Shown: positions 57,840 to 64,000 of the stretch, piece after piece
Numbering within the stretch: position 1 is the first letter of the stretch
Layout of the letters: every line of letters begins with the position of its first letter
Position numbers and translations under genes: made by a program
NCBI GenBank assembly: GCA_029747015.1
Contig: JAKOGI010000366.1
Span: 576,001-640,000, forward strand
Reading direction: 5' to 3'
Source of the DNA: Carnegiea gigantea
Lineage: Eukaryota > Streptophyta > Magnoliopsida > Caryophyllales > Cactaceae
DNA length: 64,000 nt
The notes under the pieces: generated by a model
Database searches by the model: none
What the model was told of the DNA's origin: nothing
The model's input: the letters and a program-made list of their open reading frames with translations, nothing else

Positions 57840-59424
57840 CTAGCCTTTCATTCAATTCACTGCAATTGTTCATATCAGCCAACACCAAAATTTGAAGTTT
57901 GCAGAGGAATCGGTGAGTGATGACAATGGATACTTGTAACTTAATTAAGGCTTGCTTAAATTCTTTCCACGCACAAACCTAAGTCGTTTTTTTGTGTTGC
58001 GCGTCCCCCTGTTCGTGGTAGGTGGTTACTCCCAGTTCCAGATCTGTCGACAACGGGTCCCTTTTAGGGTTAGGTACGATTGGCTTTTCAATTCTTGATT
58101 TTGATTCGAGTTTTTTCAAAATTATTCTAGGAGTTCTTGTGGGATTTGAATCAATTTGTTGCTAAGTTAATCTTTCCCTCAATTAAAATTAGGGTTGGAT
58201 GGTTACAATATGTTGATGAGTTCAAGATATCAGGATCGTCATTTACTAATTTGTTGTGACCTAGATTTTGTTCATTTGTTATCTCTATCCCCCTTTTGTC
58301 CGTGAGCAAAGCAATAAGAATTATGTGATTTTAGGTTGCATGTTGCGAAGAACAATGTGTAGATGACTTATAATATGTACCCCTAATTTCAGTAAGAGTA
58401 AGAAGGTAATCAAACATTACTACCAACACACCTACAACTCTAACGGAGGTCATCTTCTGTAGACTGAGAGGAGATATGTGACTGCAGTAGCTACGAATTC
58501 TTCATTTTAAAGTCATTACATAGTAGATTTGCTCCAAGCATATTTGGCTGCAGACTGGAATTGAATCAATTTGTTGTTAAGATAATATGCTTCATTTTAA
58601 AGTCATAAAGAGAAAAATAAATGTGAGAAGTCAATCCATACTATCTAGAGTATTCCCTCTCTTATGAGGTGTACAAACTTTATTTCCAATGTCTGCTTTG
58701 TATTTGTAGTTAGTAATTACTCTTCTTTCGTGTTGGACTTTATAATCACTAACGTAAACTCATTTGTGGTACTTAGTCAGATATATGTTATTAACAATGA
58801 GACAGTGATTTGATTCCCTTCAACGGGTGTGGGTAACATTTTTATATTGGTGTGTTCATATATTTGAAATAGGAGGTGCCCTTGTTAGCAGCGAACTCAT
58901 TGTTGTGGATTTAGAGGTTGTGGAGGCAAAAGTTTCACCCAAAATAATGATCTCTCTCTCTTTTTTTGTATGTGTGTAACAATGTTTAACAATTATCATG
59001 GATAGGCAAGTTATTCCAAGTAATATTATAACTTGCAAATATTGTCAAAGCTTGGAAAGATAATATACACTTTACTAGCTAACTTTCTTAAGCATACAAT
59101 ATCTCAAACAATGTATTTAGTAAAGAAACCAAGTTACCTAAGGTAGACAATTTTCATCCCTGAAATTTGTGTTTTGCTATATGTTTTCCTTGCTATCTCT
59201 TTTCATTACTTATAAGTTTGGTACTAATAGAAAATTTCTAGTCATATGACATCAACTTGTGCACTGCCTTTGGAGTGGGCATTGATTCATATCTCTTTAA
59301 CTATGTAGCTAACTAATTGAAATTAGTCTTTTCCTATATTTGGAGTAGGAGGCACCCTTGTGAGAGGCATTGCACTGTTTTGTATTTAGAGTCTGTGGAG
59401 GCGGAATTTCCAATCGACAGTAAT

Positions 59425-59457
<33 letters not shown>

Positions 59458-60380
59458 AAAATTTTAAAGTAATGTCCATAATTGATTCTAATAGTAATTA
59501 TAACTAATTAATACTCTGGGAATTGAGTTCATTAGAGGAACTCCTATGATAATTCAAAAACATGTCAATTTAGTTTAGTATTTGTTCGATAAGTACTTTT
59601 GTGGTGATGACTTTATGATGTAAGTGACTGTTTGTGCTTGATACCGCAATTCACAAACAATAGCTGACCATTGTTTGCACTTTGACTTCAACGGCAAAAA
59701 TGTAGTTTGCATTTTGACTTTAATAAGAGAACTGTAGAATGAAGTAGGTGAAATTACAGGCATACTATGGTGAGTCAAAATAGTTACTTTATGAAAATTG
59801 CATAAGAAAACATACATAGTGGTAGCAATTTTGAATGTTCATGTCCCCGCATCTTTACATATGGGATTGCATACGAAGAGATCTTTTTTGTTAGGATGGG
59901 CAAAAATTGAAAATACAATGAGTTGGCAAATAATTCGTGCAAATGTTACTGTATTCGTCATCAGGTAGGTGATGTGAAGTCACTCTTTCCCCCCCTTGTT
60001 TCTACATATGTTTTGCTATGCTAGTTTAAGTTATGGCTCTTCATACATATACAGTACAAATTGACAGAGTGGACATAGCTTTAATGTTAATTTACATAGA
60101 TTCATGCATACTTTCCTATGAATACGAATAGAATCATAATCCTTGGGGCTCCCATCGCTGTTTCGCACTGGAAGTACGAAGTGAGAATGACCAATGCACC
60201 TTAAGTATGCACATTCAAAAACTATGACCAGTGCCAAGCACAAGAAAATTTTATACCTTTTGTTCTTAATAATTTAAATTGAGCTGTACGTACCAACTTT
60301 TCTATTGAAAACAATATTTGCCTGTCAATATTTTAAATAGATTTATACGTATTTATACATACACACACACACATATATGT
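57840..60380. other. Intergenic or intronic sequence with small duplications
   Basis: No coding region recognised. Imperfect duplications: TTGAATCAATTTGTTG at about 58,149 and 58,561, CTTCATTTTAAAGTCAT at about 58,500 and 58,590, and a block of about 100 bp at 58,865-58,965 repeated at 59,340-59,445 (AGGAGG(T/C)(G/A)CCCTTGT, TTGT(G)GTGGATTTAGA, CTGTGGAGGC). A (CT)n run lies at 59,430-59,458. Confidence 0.45.
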
Positions 60381-60384
60381 ATAC

Positions 60385-60386
<2 letters not shown>

Positions 60387-60475
<89 letters not shown>
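60387..60475. repeat. (AT)n microsatellite
   Basis: About 45 AT units ending at the hAT-type terminal sequence. Confidence 0.95.
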
Positions 60476-60479
<4 letters not shown>

Positions 60480-60722
60480 TGTCAAATAGGTCAGGTCTGG
60501 TCAGGTTCGTGTTCGGGTCGAAATTAAATGGGTTGGAGCCCCCCTGACCTGAACATGACCTATTTAAAAACCTGAAATCGTTAAACAGGTCAACCTGATT
60601 TTGACCCAATTACCCGTTTAAGTTGAGCGGTTTAGAATCAGATACCCATTTACCTGTTTACCCGTTTAACCCAATTAATTTCCAAACAACCTACACAACT
60701 TCATGGGCATGTTTGACAGCCA
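60476..60722. mobile_element. hAT-type terminal segment or MITE, 247 bp
   Basis: The left end TGGCTGTCAAATAGG and the right end's reverse complement TGGCTGTCAAACATG are inverted repeats similar to the 56,012 MITE ends. The interior has CCCGTTTAA/AGGTCAACC strings. Flanking duplication is unclear because the left side is an AT microsatellite. It could instead be the terminal region of the hAT transposon to its right. Confidence 0.6.
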
Positions 60723-61229
60723 CATGACAATAATCAACCTGGAGGCTGCAACATTTATGGGGTATGTCAGCCTGTAATTCATGGGGATGCCAACTCACTT
60801 ACATGTTTACAAGCCATTCACGATGATAAATTAATACCCAAAGTTTCAAGTTCAACATCAAAAGTTCAATGAACCACATCAAACACCCAAATCAAGCACA
60901 AACCATCAAGCATATGTTTAAATTTTATTACATCAGCAAATCCATAAATTCAAACTTTAAAAAAATACAGAATAGATTCTAGTTAACCAAAGCTGAGTTC
61001 TGTCCAAATCCACTGCCAGCTGCACTCTTTGATTGATATTCATCATCTTTATTATCATGTAAGTTTATTTTCATGACATCTCCCCAAAGCTCCTGTAAAT
61101 TGACTTGAGGTGGCATGAGTGCTAATTTAAATAAAACACACAAAGCACATAAATTATATTAGGAAAATTATGTTAAAACCATATGAAACCAAAAAATGAG
61201 GGAAAAGAGAAATCAAACCATCACCTTAG

Positions 61230-63301
61230 CCAAATAATCAATCTCTAAGACAAATAATGGCTTCCACTATATCTGGCTTTAGAGAGCTGCGAAAAGCATC
61301 AAGCACTCTACGACCAACGCTAAACATAGATTCGGATGCAATAGTAGGCAATGAGATGGTCAGAATATCATGGGCCATTTTTGAAAGTAAAGGATATCGA
61401 TCTTGATTCATTTTTCAATACCCAAGAACATCAAAAACTTCAACACGAGGCAGCTTATTTTCTTCCAAATACATCTCCAACTCAGACTTGGAAACCAGCT
61501 CAAACTTATTACTTGAATATTCATCAAAGTCCTAAGCATTAAAATAAAACCATTAAGATAAAATTAAAGCAAACAAGTAACTAAAGCAATTGCTAAAATA
61601 AATAAAAAGCAACTACATGAACAACTAATAGTGAAAGAAATCATATTCATACCTCCATGAACGAATCAGATTGCGATTCCACATTCAAAGTGGCTTGAGC
61701 ATTGCTAGAAGTTGGATTAGAAGATGTAAACGACCCCTTAGAGCTCTTGGCATACTCACCATGTACTGCAAACAACTTTTCTTTCAACAACCTCAACTCA
61801 ATATCATAGCTATCATCGTAAACCTTCTTATATGCCCACTCCACAAATTGATACTTATAGCGAGGATCTAAAATTGTAGCAATAGCCATGATAGTGCTAA
61901 ATTCAGACCAATACTTCTTAAACTTACCAAACATCTTTGTAGCTATGTTTTTCATGAAAGCATCACTACTTTCCATCTCTTTTTTCAACACTGATTTTAC
62001 CCTCACCACATTGGAAAAGTAGAGATTAGAAGTAGCATACTTGGACCTCGACCACAAATTGTTTTAATTTTGGCCCATTAATCCATTCTTGGATAATGAG
62101 TGAAATTGCTATCAACAACCTCTAAATGACTAAAAACTCTTTTGTAATAAAGGGCACTTTTAAGCATGAGATAAGTAGAATTCTATCTTGTTCTGACATC
62201 TTAACATGAACCTTTATTATAAACAATATCACGAAACTTACAAGACTCAAGGAACCTTTGTTTTCTTATTTGAGAGCCTTTACAATACTTAACACACTCC
62301 CTAACCTTAGACACAGCCTCATCTATATCCTTTAAACCCTCCTTCACAATTAAGTTGAGAATGTGAGCACAACAACGAACATGAAAGTAAGCACCATCAC
62401 ACAAAAGTTTCAATTGAACTTTCATCATATCAACACACACATCATTCGAATAAGCATTATCCAATATCAAGCTCATCACTTTCTTGTCAAGACCCTAATC
62501 TTTCAACAACAATAACAACTTTTCAGCAAGGGAGACACCATTATGGGGTGGAGGCATGAAAGAGAAGTTCAAAATTCTCTTATGAAGAACCCAATTAGCA
62601 TCAATATAATGGGCAGTCAAAGAGATGAAACCATCTGTATTTAAAGATGTCCAACAATTAGAAGTAAAGGCAACTCTGCTAGGGAAAGACTCCAAGAAGC
62701 ATTTAAGGTTTTCTTTTTCCCTAGCAAACAACTTAATGACATCACTTTTGGTCATCTTCCTTGACACAAATTTGACATTAGGATTCAAATATGCCAACAT
62801 ATCCCTCACCTCATCATATTCAACAAATTGGAATGGCAATTCATGCTTGACAACACAAGTAGCTAACAAGTGACGAAACTCATTAGAGTCAAATCCAGGA
62901 CGCCTACTTCCCAAAGAACCAGAACGACTCTCTAAGAGGACTTAACTTATATCTCTAACATTCCTTCTTTTCCAATTGCCCAAGTGCCTTTTTAAATTGC
63001 CAGTTCCATATATGCTATCTCCATGATAAGTTTGGCCATATTTTTTGCATTTATAAAACAAGTTACCCTCTTTATCAGGAGGAAGGAACTCATAATGTTC
63101 CCACACACTAGAAGTTAATTTCCTTTGGCATTTTAGAGGCTTAACAACACCACCAGCAGTAGCTTGAGGCTTGTATGCCCCTGTTTGAATTGTGGTAGGC
63201 CTATTTGCTTCCTTACTATCAACTTTAGCCACATCCTCACCATTTGAATCAACATTAATCGGCACTAAATCTTCATAATTTGATGCCATTCCTATTTGCA
63301 T
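61230..63301 (-). pseudogene. hAT transposase pseudogene (BED finger, RNase H fold, dimerisation)
   Basis: Minus-strand fragments from N to C: 62,942-63,301 has a BED-type region (SSVWEHYEFLPPDKEGNLFY, CKKYGQTYH, GTGNLKRHLGNW) in which expected Cys/His ligands are changed to Tyr and Trp. 62,495-62,914 continues with LLATCVVKHELPFQFVEY and AFTSNCWTSLNTDGFISLT. 62,201-62,479 has VRCCAHILNLIVKEGLKDI. 61,647-62,057 has TILDPRYKYQFVEWAY. 61,230-61,420 keeps LSKMAHDILTISLPTIASES and FSVGRRVLDAFRSSLKPDIV, the conserved hAT dimerisation block. A stop lies at nearly every junction, so it is decayed. Such domesticable RICESLEEPER/DAYSLEEPER-like transposases act in the nucleus on terminal inverted repeats. 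Confidence 0.85.
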
Positions 63302-64000
63302 TTTTTAAAAAAAGTTGCAATTAGCATGCACTCATCCACATTTCAAAATCACATATGACCTTGAAAAAGAGAAGCAAGACAGTGAGTGCAGTGGTTGGCA
63401 TCTTAGGACTATAACCTGGGGTCTTTTTTTAAGGTTATCTATTTAGACAGAGGGTGTAGTGCACTCATCCATTCCTATTCGCAAGACAAAAAGATTAATA
63501 GATTCATCTATTTGGCTCATCTGTTTTCAAGACAGTGGGTGTAACCTGGGGTCTTTTTTTTATTTTTAGCTCATCTGTTTTCACTTTTCAGGCAATTTCA
63601 GAATCAATTACAAGCAAATACTCACTTAGGGTTGATGACAAGCAATTTCAGATATTCCCACAACAAATAACTTCAAAAATCACAAGCCATTTCAGATATT
63701 CCCACAACAAATAACTTGAAAACTCACAAGCAATTTTAGACAGATGAGATCGACATGCCCATGACAATAAAAGCTTGAAAATCAAAGCAAAAATCCATGG
63801 AAAAACCAAATCATACCGTGGTTGTCGACTCTTGGTGTTGAGGTTGTAACAATCCTCGACTTGGTGCCGACTTGGACCAGAGACTGAGAGTTTTTAGATC
63901 TTGAAAAATCAAGGCTGTCACTGCTATGGAGGCCTGTAAGCAATGATCAGTCACCAATTCAAAGATCTGGGCAGAGACTGAGAGTTTAAGAATTTAAGAG
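63302..64000. other. 5' flank of the hAT transposase with short duplications
   Basis: About 45 bp are tandemly duplicated at 63,642-63,735 (TTTCAGATATTCCCACAACA twice). GTAACCTGGGGTCTTTTTTT-like strings occur near 63,411 and 63,541, and CAGAGACTGAGAGTTT near 63,878 and 63,973. No gene is recognised, and the right end of the transposon is not reached. Confidence 0.45.

Noticed and set aside
60031..60243. A 70-codon minus-strand ORF (MCLALVIVFECAYLRCIGHS...)
   Set aside because: Parts look protein-like, but I could not assign a family, and there is no start context, neighbouring exon or repeat structure to support it. Left as an unassigned fragment.

Overview
This is a stretch of nuclear genome from a flowering plant, most likely a eudicot. 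It holds intron-containing plant genes (a UGT87-type UDP-glycosyltransferase and a GASA/snakin peptide gene) in an AT-rich background filled with plant mobile elements: Copia, Ty3/Gypsy, TRIM, SINE, Tourist-, MULE- and hAT-type elements, and endogenous caulimovirid sequence. No bacterial, organellar, rRNA, tRNA-gene or CRISPR features were seen. Lineage below eudicot cannot be fixed by reading alone.

Layout. 0-5 kb: remnants of an Athila/Tat-like LTR and a Copia gag, then a Tourist-like MITE (TAA duplication) and a fold-back MULE-type MITE (9-bp duplication). 5.2-8.1 kb (+): an intact two-exon UGT87 gene, 454 aa. 8.2-11.4 kb (-): decayed Copia pol with one probable LTR. 11.4-14.8 kb (+): the 3' half of an endogenous pararetrovirus (copy A). 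17.1-17.6 kb: a complete 536-bp TRIM. 17.8 kb (+): the first piece of a second UGT87 gene. 18.0-37.4 kb (-): a decayed Ty3/Gypsy element, with a 10.3-kb Sirevirus-type Copia (21,788-32,110) inserted in its integrase. 37.55-37.8 kb (+): the second UGT87 piece. 37.8-44.7 kb (+): a nearly whole pararetrovirus copy (B). 46.6-52.4 kb (-): an Athila/Tat-like LTR element whose left LTR carries a 1.1-kb insertion and whose right LTR carries an Au-like SINE. 53.4 kb: a tRNA-derived SINE. 53.84-54.08 kb (+): the third UGT87 piece. 54.5-55.5 kb (-): a three-exon GASA gene encoding 95 aa. 56.0 kb: a hAT MITE. 60.5 kb to the window end: a decayed hAT transposon with transposase domains on the minus strand.

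The unifying story is a tandem UGT87 pair in which one copy stayed intact and the neighbour was broken into three collinear same-strand pieces by waves of insertion, while a GASA gene survived just beyond it. Only the UGT87 and GASA genes look able to make their normal products. The mobile elements carry breaks listed in the entries. Insertions are supported by target-site duplications where these are visible, and in two cases by an unoccupied paralogous site inside the window.
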